Source: JBJXGC01 sp046154545 (GTDB lineage: Bacteria; Chloroflexota; Dehalococcoidia; Tepidiformales; Tepidiformaceae). From it: 16,388 bases of DNA. A model generated the notes under the pieces. The model did not search any database and had not been told where the DNA came from. It saw only the letters and a list, made by a program, of their open reading frames with translations. Made by a program: the position numbers and the translations under genes. The DNA lies in the NCBI GenBank assembly GCA_046154545.1, contig JBJXGC010000180.1, forward strand, positions 1 to 16,388. The letters are read 5' to 3'. Of the stretch, positions 1 through 7,406 are shown in pieces; position 1 is the first letter of the stretch, and each line of letters starts with the position of its first letter.

Positions 1-26
1 CTCCGGCCGCACGTGCAGGCGCTCCC

Positions 27-1001
27 CTACGCGTTCCGGCCCGGGACCTGGAGGTCGTCGGCGGGCGGGGCCGGGTTCGCGACGCCCGCCATGAGCTGCG
101 TCGGCACCGCCATCCGCAGTTCGTCGAGCGTCCACTTGCCGGGCTTGAAGATGTTCTTGAACGGCGGGTACATGTCCTGGAGCAGGCCCACCTGGCCCCC
201 CGCCACCTGGAAGATGCGGCCGTTGATGTTCCACGCTTCATCGAGCAGCAGGTAGACCGTCATCGGGGCCACCATCTCCGGCCCGCGCATGGCAGCGGCC
301 GCTTCCGCGGCCGCGTTCGAGGTTGCGGGCGGCGGCCCCCCACCTGCGATGCCACGGGCCGCCCGCAGGTCGCGGCTGGCCTGGGGCACCGTGGCCGTGA
401 GGCGGGTCGCAGCGCCGGGGGCGATACAGTTCACGGTCACGCCATAGCGGCCGAGGTCCCGCGCGCAGACGCGCGTCAGCCCGGCCACGCCAGCCTTGGC
501 CGCGCCGTAGTTCGCCTGGCCGGAATTGCCCTGGAGCCCCGAGACGGAGCTGTAGTTGATGATCCGGCCGTAGCGCTGCTGCCGCATAACGATCGAGGCG
601 GGCTTGATCGTCGTGAAGTGGCCCTTGAGATCGACGCGGATCACGTCGTCCCACTCCTCCTCGCTCAGGTTGAAGACCATGCGGTCGCGGAGGATGGCAG
701 CGAGGTTGATCAGCCCGTCGATGCGCCCGTACGTGTCAAGGGCCGACTTGATGACGCTCTCGCCGCCGTCCATCGTCGAGACGTCGGCGAAGTTTGCGAC
801 GGCGGTGCCACCGGCCTTCTTGATCTCATCGACGACCTGGGCTGCCGGGCCGTCGTCATGGCCGGACCCGTCCGGGTTCACGCCCGGGTCGTTGACGACC
901 AGGCGGGCACCCTCCGAGGCGGCGAGGAGCGCGCATTCGCGCCCGATCCCGCGACCAGCGCCCGTGAGGGCGACGACTTTTCCGTCGAGCAGTCCGGCCA
1001 T
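27..1001 (-). CDS. SDR-family oxidoreductase, 3-hydroxyacyl-CoA dehydrogenase-like
   Basis: This 324-residue Rossmann-fold protein probably oxidises a 3-hydroxyacyl-CoA with NAD(P)+ in the cytoplasm. The nucleotide-binding TGAGRGIG motif is at residues 13-20. The active-site Ser is S152, and the YxxxK pair is Y165/K169. The stretch ILRDR (103-107), YGRII (144-148) and GNSGQANY (158-165) resembles the dehydrogenase domain of peroxisomal multifunctional enzyme 2 (HSD17B4). Odd points: the usual NNAG is NLAA (99-102), and the classical tetrad Asn is replaced by Asp in VDLKG (123-127). Residues 208-240 are an Ala/Gly/Pro-rich stretch in the substrate-loop region. The C-terminus runs about 50 residues past a usual SDR core. 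The ATG follows GGAGG by six bases. It is the last visible gene of a cassette with two MaoC-type genes, which suggests consecutive hydration and oxidation. Family assignment is firm; the substrate is unknown. Confidence 0.9.
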   Translation of the reverse strand: MAGLLDGKVVALTGAGRGIGRECALLAASEGARLVVNDPGVNPDGSGHDDGPAAQVVDEIKKAGGTAVANFADVSTMDGGESVIKSALDTYGRIDGLINLAAILRDRMVFNLSEEEWDDVIRVDLKGHFTTIKPASIVMRQQRYGRIINYSSVSGLQGNSGQANYGAAKAGVAGLTRVCARDLGRYGVTVNCIAPGAATRLTATVPQASRDLRAARGIAGGGPPPATSNAAAEAAAAMRGPEMVAPMTVYLLLDEAWNINGRIFQVAGGQVGLLQDMYPPFKNIFKPGKWTLDELRMAVPTQLMAGVANPAPPADDLQVPGRNA

Positions 1002-1060
1002 GGCGAACCTCCAGGTACGCTGTTTCGCGGGCGGCGGTCGCCGCCCTGTTCAGGTGACGG

Positions 1061-1089
1061 ACCACGGCGCGGCTCGGCCGCGCCGTGGT
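1061..1089 (-). repeat. Strong intercistronic hairpin between MaoC gene and SDR gene
   Basis: Positions 1061-1073 (ACCACGGCGCGGC) and 1077-1089 are exact inverted copies around a three-base TCG loop. G1060/C1090 extends the stem to 14 pairs. It lies about 14 bases past the stop of the upstream MaoC gene in the direction of transcription. No T-run follows it on the minus strand, so a classical intrinsic terminator is not supported. A second, smaller inverted repeat (GGGCGGC at 1029-1035 and GCCGCCC at 1040-1046, four-base loop) follows, ahead of the SDR ribosome binding site. The pair could attenuate transcription or protect the 3' end of the upstream message. That role is inference. Confidence 0.6.
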
Positions 1090-1103
1090 CTGTCCATGAG
1101 GAA

Positions 1104-1520
1104 CTACTTGAAGACGACCGTGGCCGAGCCTGGTGTCGTCTGCGTGCCGTCAGCCTTTTCCGTCCAGACTTCGACTTCGACGATCTTCTGGTTGCCCTCT
1201 TCGTACTTCTTCCGCACGACGCCCTTGCAAAGGATGTCCTCGTTCGGAAGGTCCATGCCGCGGTAGCTGCAGCCGTACTTGCGAATGCGCGCGTTTGTGC
1301 CGGCCCAATCGTGGACGAGCTGGCCGAGGAAGGCGTTCTTGAGGGCGCCGTGGACGATGATCCCCGAGAGGCCCGTGCCCTTCGCGAAGTCCTGATCGTA
1401 GTGGATCTGGTAGAAGTCGCCGGAGCCGGCGGCCCACTGCACGAGCTGCTGGGTGGTGCAGTTCTTCTTCAGGACGGGGAGCTGATCCCCCTCCTTCACC
1501 TGGTCGAATGTGACTGCCAT
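1104..1520 (-). CDS. MaoC-family (R)-specific enoyl-CoA hydratase subunit
   Basis: This 138-residue single hot-dog-fold protein carries the hydratase-2 active-site signature. GDFYQIH (residues 34-40) supplies Asp35 and His40 with the D-x4-H spacing, and GIIVHGAL (53-60) follows as in MaoC and HadB-type proteins. It should add water to a trans-2-enoyl-CoA in the cytoplasm, giving a 3-hydroxyacyl-CoA. Its upstream neighbour is a MaoC N-terminal-type (FAS1-like dehydratase) protein. Such pairs usually form a heterodimer in which only one chain carries the catalytic dyad, as in mycobacterial HadAB or ChsH1-ChsH2. The downstream SDR could take the product. The ATG has a GAGGAG site about nine bases upstream. 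The substrate cannot be read from the sequence. Confidence 0.9.
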   Translation of the reverse strand: MAVTFDQVKEGDQLPVLKKNCTTQQLVQWAAGSGDFYQIHYDQDFAKGTGLSGIIVHGALKNAFLGQLVHDWAGTNARIRKYGCSYRGMDLPNEDILCKGVVRKKYEEGNQKIVEVEVWTEKADGTQTTPGSATVVFK

Positions 1521-1541
1521 GATGCCTGTCTCCTCTCTCGG

Positions 1542-1559
1542 CCGGGCGGCTGCGCCCGG
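1542..1559 (-). repeat. Small GC hairpin between the two MaoC-type genes
   Basis: CCGGGCG (1542-1548) and CGCCCGG (1553-1559) form a seven-pair stem with a four-base loop in the 69-base gap between the two MaoC-type genes. No T-run follows it on the minus strand, so read-through to the next gene is expected. It may simply reflect high GC content. Confidence 0.35.
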
Positions 1560-1589
1560 GCATCTTTGGGGGCCTCGAAGGCCTCCGGG

Positions 1590-2090
1590 CTAGTAGCGAA
1601 TGCCGGTGCCAGTCGCAATCGCGACGACTTTCCCGTCCGACGTGCGCTTGTACTCGGTCTTGCTGGTCGTGATCAGCATCTCGCCGATCGAGCCTTTACG
1701 CTCCTGGATGTCGCTCACGTAGTTGACGGCCTCGAGCACGTCGCCCGCGCAGATGTCGTCGAAGTACTCGATTTCAGTGCCGCCATTGAGGATGCGCTTC
1801 AGCGGCCGCGAGGGCTGAGGGCCGGGGCCGGCCCCGCGCCTGCCACCGAAGGTCGGGTCGCTGGTGCGCGGGTCGTAGACCGGCGTGCCGAGGTAGCCCG
1901 GCGGGCAGGGCAGGCTGCGGAAGCCCGCCTTCTTCGCCTCGGCCTCGTCGTAATAGATGGGGTCGGTGTGGCCCACGGAGCGGGCGAAAAGCCGCACCTG
2001 CAGCTTGTCCACTTCGTAGATCGAAGCTTCCGAACGCTTCCCGATCTCGGCCTTCATTTCGGGCGTGATGAGCGAACCCTCGTCAGCCAT
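1590..2090 (-). CDS. FAS1-like MaoC N-terminal-type dehydratase subunit
   Basis: This 166-residue protein resembles the MaoC dehydratase N-terminal (FAS1-like) family. Recognisable parts are ARSVGHTDPIYYDE (36-49), CPPGYLG (62-68) and the central strand KRILNGGTEIEYF (98-110), followed by GDVLEAV (116-122) and KTEYKRTSDGK (144-154). It lacks the D-x4-H dyad seen in the downstream MaoC protein, so it is probably the substrate-binding half of a heteromeric enoyl-CoA hydratase. Residues 79-96 are a Gly/Pro/Arg-rich loop where such subunits often bind long or bulky acyl chains; that use is inferred. The chosen ATG at 2090 has GGAGG six bases upstream. A longer reading from 2177 would start inside the promoter and lacks a ribosome site. 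It is the first gene of the minus-strand cassette. Confidence 0.85.
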   Translation of the reverse strand: MADEGSLITPEMKAEIGKRSEASIYEVDKLQVRLFARSVGHTDPIYYDEAEAKKAGFRSLPCPPGYLGTPVYDPRTSDPTFGGRRGAGPGPQPSRPLKRILNGGTEIEYFDDICAGDVLEAVNYVSDIQERKGSIGEMLITTSKTEYKRTSDGKVVAIATGTGIRY

Positions 2091-2121
2091 GCGCTTCCTC
2101 CAAATGTTGTTGTGCCCGCGA

Positions 2122-2150
2122 AACATACGCGAATGGGCGGGCAATGTGAA
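2122..2150 (-). promoter_or_regulatory. Candidate sigma70-type promoter for the MaoC/SDR cassette
   Basis: Read on the minus strand, TTCACA (2150-2145) is followed after exactly 17 bases by TATGTT (2127-2122). This matches the -35 and -10 consensus at five of six and four of six positions. Transcription would start near 2115, giving a leader of about 25 bases with GGAGG at 2097-2101 and the ATG at 2090. The geometry is convincing, but no experimental support is available from sequence alone. Confidence 0.5.
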
Positions 2151-2233
2151 CTGGCCGGCCTCAGTGCGGGTCTTCACCGAGAGCGCCGCGAAATCAGGGT
2201 TTTGTGTCCCCGCTCACCGCAGCCCTGCCAGCC

Positions 2234-2246
2234 GAATCGGGGATTC
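2234..2246. repeat. Short inverted repeat upstream of fliF
   Basis: GAATC (2234-2238) and GATTC (2242-2246) flank GGG; one more C/G pair at 2233 and 2247 extends the arms to six bases. It lies about 65 bases before the fliF start in the divergent intergenic region and could be an operator. No clear plus-strand sigma70, sigma54 or sigma28 promoter was found around it, so the flagellar operon promoter is not assigned. Confidence 0.25.
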
Positions 2247-2302
2247 GCCACTGCGTGCCCGGCCGGCCGGCAGCCTACGCTCCCAGTATCTGCTGAAATG
2301 CC

Positions 2303-2307
2303 GGAGG
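2303..2307 (+). promoter_or_regulatory. Ribosome binding site that sets the fliF start
   Basis: GGAGG at 2303-2307 lies five bases before the ATG at 2313. An in-frame ATG at 2298 is upstream of this site and has no ribosome site of its own, so 2313 is the preferred start. Confidence 0.7.
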
Positions 2308-2312
2308 CCCTG

Positions 2313-3872
2313 ATGCGTTCTACCCCGCTGGGAGCAGTCCTCGACCGCTGGAACGAGCTTCCCCGAGCGCGCCAGATGGCCCTCGCCGGCATCCTCGCCG
2401 GGACTATCGTCGTGCTCTACTTCGTGTTCGTCGCTTCCAGCTCGCCCAACCTGGTCGTCGCCTTCAGCGGATTGCAGCCCGAAGACAGTGCCGCCATCGC
2501 GGACCAGCTCTCGAAGGACGGGATCGCCTACGAACTTGGCGGCGGCGGCGCCTCCGTCGCCATCCCTGCGAACAAAGTCGCCGAAGTACGCATCAAGCTC
2601 GCCCAGGCCGGCCTCCCAAGAGGTGGCGCCACTACGGGCATGGAGATCTTCGACAAGACCAACTTCGGCGCGACCGATTTCGTCCAGAAGGTGAACTTCG
2701 CCCGCGCCATGGAGGGCGAACTGGCCCGCTCGATTAATACCCTCGACGGCGTGAAGGGGAGCCGCGTCCATGTCGTCATCCCCAAGGAGGCCGTCTTCAA
2801 GGAAGACCAGGCGAAGGCCACCGCCAGCGTCCTCGTCCAGATGAACGCCGGCGCCCGCCTCGGCCAGGACCAGGTGCAGGGCATCGTCAACCTTGTCTCG
2901 AACTCGATCGAAGGGCTGACGGCGGGCGGCGTGACGATCATCGACGAGACCGGCCACGTCCTCTTCGATGGCTCCACCCAGGACAGCCCGTTCTCCACCG
3001 GGGCCAGCGCCAGCCAGCTCGAAATCCAGCGCCAGTACGAACTTGCCCTGCAGCGCGACCTTGAAAGTACGCTCTCACGTGTCGTCGGTGCGGGCCGGAG
3101 CGCGGTCACCGTCCGTGCCCGTCTGAACTTCGACAGCGTCCAGACGAGCGGTGAGACGTTCGGCACCGCGGACACCGTCGTGCCTCGCAGCCAGACCTCC
3201 ACCACCGAGAGCTTCACGGGTCAGAACCTGAACGTCGGCAACGTCCCGGGCACCGGCACGAACGGTGGCGTCAACCCGGGCGCGAATACGGCCGCCAACG
3301 GCAACAGCAACTACTCCCGGACCGAGACGACGACCAACAACGAGGTCAACAAGACCATTACGACCACCATCAAGGCGCCCGGCTCGATCGAGAAGCTGAG
3401 TGTCAGTGTGGTGCTCGATGAGAGCGTCACACCCGCTCAGGAACAGAACCTGGTGGCCGCCGTCGGCGCCTCCGTGGGCCTCGACCAGACCCGCGGCGAC
3501 ATCCTCAGCGTCACCCGCCTGCCCTTCGATGCCAGCGTCCGGGAGGACCTGACCCTGGTCCCCAATGCAGGCCTCGGCCAGTACCTCTCCTACCTGAAAC
3601 TGGTGTTGCCGCTGCTGGCGCTCGTGCTCGGCTTCGTCCTCGTGACGCTCTTGCTCAAGTCGCTCAGCAAGCGCCAGCTCGCTCTCCCCTCCGCCTTGTA
3701 CCCGGCAATGGTGCTCCAGCCCGACATGGGCGCCCTGGGCGCTCCTGCCGCGCCGTTGCCAGCCCTCCAGGCAGCGACTGACCCCCAGGAAGACCGCGTC
3801 ATGTCGCTTGCCTCCACCAACCCCCGGGCCGTGGCCGACGTCGTGCAGACGTGGATGCGCGAGGAAGGCTAA
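2313..3872 (+). CDS. fliF: Flagellar MS-ring protein FliF
   Basis: FliF forms the membrane-embedded MS ring on which rotor and export gate assemble. The 519 residues are within the usual size range. The first membrane helix is at about 22-41. The ring-building region with YscJ/FliF-type motifs follows (SGLQPEDSAAIADQL near 52-66, RVHVVIPKEAVF at 151-162). A flexible Ser/Thr/Asn/Gly-rich segment spans 275-345. The second membrane helix is at about 424-449. The C-terminal tail SLASTNPRAVADVVQTWM (498-515) is the FliG-binding motif. The start at 2313 is set by GGAGG five bases upstream. It is the first gene of the flagellar operon and ends three bases before fliG. The large open frame upstream of 2313 runs antisense over the MaoC/SDR genes and is not coding. 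Confidence 0.97.
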   Translation: MRSTPLGAVLDRWNELPRARQMALAGILAGTIVVLYFVFVASSSPNLVVAFSGLQPEDSAAIADQLSKDGIAYELGGGGASVAIPANKVAEVRIKLAQAGLPRGGATTGMEIFDKTNFGATDFVQKVNFARAMEGELARSINTLDGVKGSRVHVVIPKEAVFKEDQAKATASVLVQMNAGARLGQDQVQGIVNLVSNSIEGLTAGGVTIIDETGHVLFDGSTQDSPFSTGASASQLEIQRQYELALQRDLESTLSRVVGAGRSAVTVRARLNFDSVQTSGETFGTADTVVPRSQTSTTESFTGQNLNVGNVPGTGTNGGVNPGANTAANGNSNYSRTETTTNNEVNKTITTTIKAPGSIEKLSVSVVLDESVTPAQEQNLVAAVGASVGLDQTRGDILSVTRLPFDASVREDLTLVPNAGLGQYLSYLKLVLPLLALVLGFVLVTLLLKSLSKRQLALPSALYPAMVLQPDMGALGAPAAPLPALQAATDPQEDRVMSLASTNPRAVADVVQTWMREEG

Positions 3873-3875
3873 CCG

Positions 3876-4898
3876 TTGGCGAAGGAGCAGATCGAGAAGC
3901 TCACGGGCCGCCGCAAGGCCGCAGCCCTGCTCATTACCCTGGGCAAGGACCGCTCGGCCGAGATCCTGCGTCACCTCAGCGACGAGGATATCGAGCGGCT
4001 CACCTGGGAGATCTCCTCCCTTGGCGAACTCAAGGCCGAGCAGCGCCGGGAGGTGATCGAGGAGTTCCAGGAGGCGGCCGTCGCGCGCAACGTGATCTCC
4101 CTCGGTGGGTTCGAGTACGCCGAAGAACTCCTTCGCATGGCCCTCGGCTCCGACAAGGCGACGGAGCTGATCGACCGGTTGTCGGCCACCTCCCCCCAGG
4201 TCCCCTTCGGCTTCCTGCGGCACCTCAACGTCCAGCAGCTCGCCACCTTCCTCTCCACCGAACACCCCCAGACGGTCGCGCTTCTCCTCTCCTACCTCCA
4301 GGCTGAGAAGGCCGCCCAGGTGCTCTCGACCCTGACCCCCGATATGGCCGCCGACGTTGCTCACCGCATTGCGACCATGGAACGCGCCAACCCCGAGATC
4401 GTGAACGAGGTCGAGGCGGTCCTCCGCCGGAAGCTCAGTTCCGTCCTCCAGCCGACGCGTGAATCGGCCTCCGTCGGCGGACTCGACACGCTCGTCAACC
4501 TCCTCAAGAAGTCCAACCGCATGACCGAGAAAGCGATCGTCGAGGCCCTCGAGGACAACGAACCCGAACTCGCCGAGCAGTTGAAGAAGAAGATGTTCGT
4601 CTTCGAGAACGTCGCGATGCTCGATAACCGCTCCATCCAGCGCATCCTCCGCGAGGTCGAGGTCCGCGACCTCGCCCTCGCCCTCAAGTCCACACCTGAC
4701 CCGGTGAAGCAGTGCATTCTGCGAAACATGTCCAGCCGCGCCTCGGCCATGCTGAGAGAGGACATGGACACGAGCGGCGCCGTGCGGCTGCGCCAGGTGG
4801 AAGAAGCTCAGCAACGGATTGTCGAGGTCATCCGGCGGCTCGACGAGGCCGAGGAGATTGTGATTGCACGCGGTGGTGACGATGAACTCGTCGGCTAA
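3876..4898 (+). CDS. fliG: Flagellar motor switch protein FliG
   Basis: FliG sits on the cytoplasmic face of the MS ring and receives stator torque. The 340 residues fit the family. The N-terminal FliF-binding domain covers about 1-105. The middle domain carries EHPQ at 129-132, and the MFVFE motif is at 240-244. The C-terminal torque helix has charged residues aligning with Escherichia coli K264, R281, D288, D289 and R297: here K271, R288, E295, D296 and R304, with matching spacing and only D288 replaced by Glu. The start is TTG at 3876, since no ATG or GTG occurs near the conserved N-terminus; GGAAGG lies seven bases upstream, inside the end of fliF. The 3' end overlaps fliH, implying translational coupling. 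Confidence 0.97.
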   Translation: MAKEQIEKLTGRRKAAALLITLGKDRSAEILRHLSDEDIERLTWEISSLGELKAEQRREVIEEFQEAAVARNVISLGGFEYAEELLRMALGSDKATELIDRLSATSPQVPFGFLRHLNVQQLATFLSTEHPQTVALLLSYLQAEKAAQVLSTLTPDMAADVAHRIATMERANPEIVNEVEAVLRRKLSSVLQPTRESASVGGLDTLVNLLKKSNRMTEKAIVEALEDNEPELAEQLKKKMFVFENVAMLDNRSIQRILREVEVRDLALALKSTPDPVKQCILRNMSSRASAMLREDMDTSGAVRLRQVEEAQQRIVEVIRRLDEAEEIVIARGGDDELVG

Positions 4899-5580
4899 GC
4901 CCCGCCGTGTCTTTCGCTCTGACGGGCAGGATGCCGATGTCTTTATCGTCGGCCTCACCCAGCGCGAGGAACTGCCCACGCCCGGCCCCATCGCCGACGC
5001 CCAGGCGGTCTCGGAGGCTGCTCACGAGCGCGCCGCCAGCATCATCGCCGCCGCTGAGCGGGAGGCCGCGGCCATCCTCGCGAGCGTTGGCCAGGTCGCT
5101 GCCGAGGCCCGCGGCCAGGGGCACAGCGAGGGCTTCGAGCTGGGCCGGATCGAAGCCGAGGCCGAGTTCGAAGCCTGCCTCGCTATCGCCCGCCGCGCCG
5201 CCGCCGAAGGCAAGGCCATCCGCGACAGCGTCGCCGAGGAAAGCGCCGCCGTCGTTGCCCGGGCCGCTTCCCTCGCGACTCGCCGGATCGTGGCGGATTA
5301 CTACGACGCGGACCCGCAGCGGACGCTGGCGATCTGCCTCGAGGCCATCCGCGCCGCCTCTGGCCAGACGGTCCTCGCCCTCCGTGTCCACCCGTCGGTA
5401 GGCGGGGCGGTGCAGGCGGCGCTCGGAGACCAGTCGTCCTATGTGCGGCCCGACCCCTCAATCGAAATTGGTGGCTGCATCGTCGATGTCCGGAATGGCG
5501 TGATCGACGCTTCGCTCAATGCCCGGCTGACGCTCATGGAGCTTGCCCTCGCGGCCGCCGGCGGGGAGGTGGCGGCATGA
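4882..5580 (+). CDS. fliH: Flagellar export ATPase regulator FliH
   Basis: FliH is the stator-like partner that binds and restrains the export ATPase FliI and links it to the C-ring. This 232-residue version has an Ala/Glu-rich helical region (about 40-130). It contains two overlapping GxxxG steps at G80, G84 and G88, a hallmark of FliH helix packing. The C-terminal domain (about 130-225) resembles the V-ATPase E subunit; the stretch VRPDPSIEIGGCIVDVRNG (188-206) is typical. The ATG at 4882 overlaps fliG by 17 bases. An alternative TTG at 4864 has GAGGAG seven bases upstream and would add six residues, so the start is uncertain. It ends with ATGA shared with fliI. Confidence 0.93.
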   Translation: MNSSAKPRRVFRSDGQDADVFIVGLTQREELPTPGPIADAQAVSEAAHERAASIIAAAEREAAAILASVGQVAAEARGQGHSEGFELGRIEAEAEFEACLAIARRAAAEGKAIRDSVAEESAAVVARAASLATRRIVADYYDADPQRTLAICLEAIRAASGQTVLALRVHPSVGGAVQAALGDQSSYVRPDPSIEIGGCIVDVRNGVIDASLNARLTLMELALAAAGGEVAA

Positions 5581-6965
5581 CTGCAGCACGTCTCGAGGCC
5601 GTCCTGGAAGCGGCCGCCACCGCCGACGTCTTCCGGCGCGAGGGGACCGTGATCCGGGTCAGCGGCGAAATCGCCACGGTCGAAGGCATGAACCTCCGGC
5701 CGAACGAGCTGGTGTTCGTCGAAGACCCGGCCGCCCGCCCGCTCGCCGCCCAGGGTGCCGGTTCGAACGGGACGTCCACATTCGTCGCAATGCTGGACCG
5801 TGGCGCGGTGGTGGCGGGCAGCCGGGTGTACGCCGCCGGGCGTCCGGCTTCAGCGCCGGTTGGCCGGGCCCTCCTCGGCCGCATCCTCGATGGGCTCGGG
5901 CGCCCACTCGACGGCGGCGGGGAACTGCGCGGCGTGCGCTGGACGCCCGTCCACGCCGAACCGCCCCACCCGCTCGACCGCACCCCGATCTCGCTCCCCC
6001 TGCCGGCCGGCGTACGCGCCATCGATGGCTTCCTCACGCTCGGGCGGGGCCAGCGCGTCGGCATCTTCGCCGGCTCGGGCGTAGGCAAGAGCACGCTCCT
6101 CGGGATGCTCGCCCGCGGGACCACCGCCGATGTGACGGTTATCGCCCTGATCGGCGAGCGCGGCCGTGAGGTGCGCGACTTCATCGAGCACGACCTCGGG
6201 CTCGATGCCCTCCAGCACTGCGTCGTCGTCGCCTCCACCGGAGACAACCCGGCGGCCATGCGTCTCAGCGCGGCCGAATCGGCCACCGCCATCGCCGAGG
6301 GGTTCAGGGCCGAGGGCCTCGACGTCCTTCTGCTCTTCGATAGCCTCACCCGCGTGGCCATGGCCCAGCGTGAGATCGGCCTCGCCGCCGGCGAGCCGCC
6401 CACAACGCGCGGCTACCCTCCCTCCGTCTTCAGCATGCTCCCCCATCTCATGGAGCGGGCGGGCCCCGCCGCCCGCGGCAGCATCACGGCGATCTATACC
6501 GTCCTCGTCGATGGAGAGGACATGGACGAGCCGATTGCCGATATCTCCCGCGCGACGCTCGACGGTCACATCGTCCTCAAGCGCTCCATCGCCAGCGCCG
6601 GCCACTACCCGCCGATCGACATCCTGAACAGCGTCTCGCGGCTCATGACCCGGGTCGCCAGCCCGGCCCACGCCCGTGCCGCCCGCGAGCTGCGTGAACT
6701 CCTCGCCGCCTACGAAGAGGCGCGGGACCTCATCTCGATCGGCGCTTACGTGAGCGGCGCCGATGCCACGGTGGACCGCGCAGTCGATCTCATGCCCGCG
6801 ATCAACGCCTTCCTGCGCCAGCCGCCCGAAGACGTTACCGGCTACGACACGGCCCGCGAACGGCTCGTCGCGCTCATGCCAGGGGAGCCTGACCTGGACC
6901 CGGAGGTGGACCTCAACGATGGCCCTTACGCCCAACCGGTTGAAGAAGCTGGTGACCTATCGTGA
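5577..6965 (+). CDS. fliI: Flagellar type III export ATPase FliI
   Basis: FliI is the hexameric ATPase that powers and orders export of rod, hook and filament subunits. It is homologous to the F1 beta subunit. The 462 residues include a beta-barrel N-domain (GTVIRVSGEIATVEG at 23-37) and Walker A AGSGVGKST at 165-173. The catalytic Glu lies in GERGREV (193-199), and Walker B is LLLFDSLTR (251-259, Asp255). The family signature GYPPSVFSMLP is at 279-289, and the ATPase ending GEDMDEPIADISR is at 313-325. All catalytic motifs are intact. The ATG overlaps the fliH stop (ATGA) and the 3' end overlaps fliJ by 47 bases, so FliH, FliI and FliJ are made from tightly coupled cistrons. Confidence 0.97.
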   Translation: MTAARLEAVLEAAATADVFRREGTVIRVSGEIATVEGMNLRPNELVFVEDPAARPLAAQGAGSNGTSTFVAMLDRGAVVAGSRVYAAGRPASAPVGRALLGRILDGLGRPLDGGGELRGVRWTPVHAEPPHPLDRTPISLPLPAGVRAIDGFLTLGRGQRVGIFAGSGVGKSTLLGMLARGTTADVTVIALIGERGREVRDFIEHDLGLDALQHCVVVASTGDNPAAMRLSAAESATAIAEGFRAEGLDVLLLFDSLTRVAMAQREIGLAAGEPPTTRGYPPSVFSMLPHLMERAGPAARGSITAIYTVLVDGEDMDEPIADISRATLDGHIVLKRSIASAGHYPPIDILNSVSRLMTRVASPAHARAARELRELLAAYEEARDLISIGAYVSGADATVDRAVDLMPAINAFLRQPPEDVTGYDTARERLVALMPGEPDLDPEVDLNDGPYAQPVEEAGDLS

Positions 6966-7371
6966 ACGGCTCGAAAAGCTCCAGGAACGTGAACTCGCCC
7001 TCACGGCCCAACGCCAGGCCGAGCGCCAGCGCGCCGTTGACGCCGCCCTCGACGCCCGCGGCCAGTTCCTCGACGAGCCAGCCGCCCTCGGCCCCCTGGA
7101 CCCCGTCCTCCGGGCTGCCGGCGGCGCCTATCTCGGCCGGGTCGACCGCGAAATCGAGGCCCGCTACGCCGCCCTCGCCCACTCGCGTGTGGAGGTGGCG
7201 GGCGAACGGGCGAAGCTCCTCGACCGCCGCCGTGACCGCAAGGCCATGGAGGCCCTGCTCGATGCGGCCAGGGCGCAGCTCCGTCACGAACATCAGCGAG
7301 CCGAGATGGCCGCGCTCGACGAACAGGCGGGGTCGCGTTGGCTCCGCAACGACCATGGGCCCGATCCGTAA
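6919..7371 (+). CDS. fliJ: Flagellar export chaperone FliJ
   Basis: FliJ is the coiled-coil stalk of the export ATPase, equivalent to the F1 gamma subunit, and recycles export chaperones. The 150 residues are Arg/Glu/Ala-rich and nearly all helical. The N-terminus NRLKKLVTYRERLEKLQERE (6-25) is typical of FliJ, and a long heptad-like pattern continues to about 138. The ATG at 6919 lies within the end of fliI. A GGAGGTGG stretch is about 10-12 bases upstream, slightly far for a strong site, so translational coupling to FliI is likely. FliJ is poorly conserved in sequence, so identification relies on position right after fliI, size and coiled coil. A shorter reading from a GTG near 6952 would remove the typical N-terminus. 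Confidence 0.85.
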   Translation: MALTPNRLKKLVTYRERLEKLQERELALTAQRQAERQRAVDAALDARGQFLDEPAALGPLDPVLRAAGGAYLGRVDREIEARYAALAHSRVEVAGERAKLLDRRRDRKAMEALLDAARAQLRHEHQRAEMAALDEQAGSRWLRNDHGPDP

Positions 7372-7406
7372 GGTTGAGCCCGCCAACCCAGAGAAGGAGC
7401 TCCCAC

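Noticed and set aside
618..2312. Plus-strand open frame extending fliF far upstream
   Set aside because: It runs antisense through the MaoC and SDR genes; a clear GGAGG-ATG start at 2313 gives a normal-length FliF.
3075..4991. Long antisense open frame (638 residues) across fliF, fliG and the start of fliH
   Set aside because: It mirrors conserved FliF and FliG genes, has skewed composition expected from the complement of GC-rich codons, and shows no recognisable domain.
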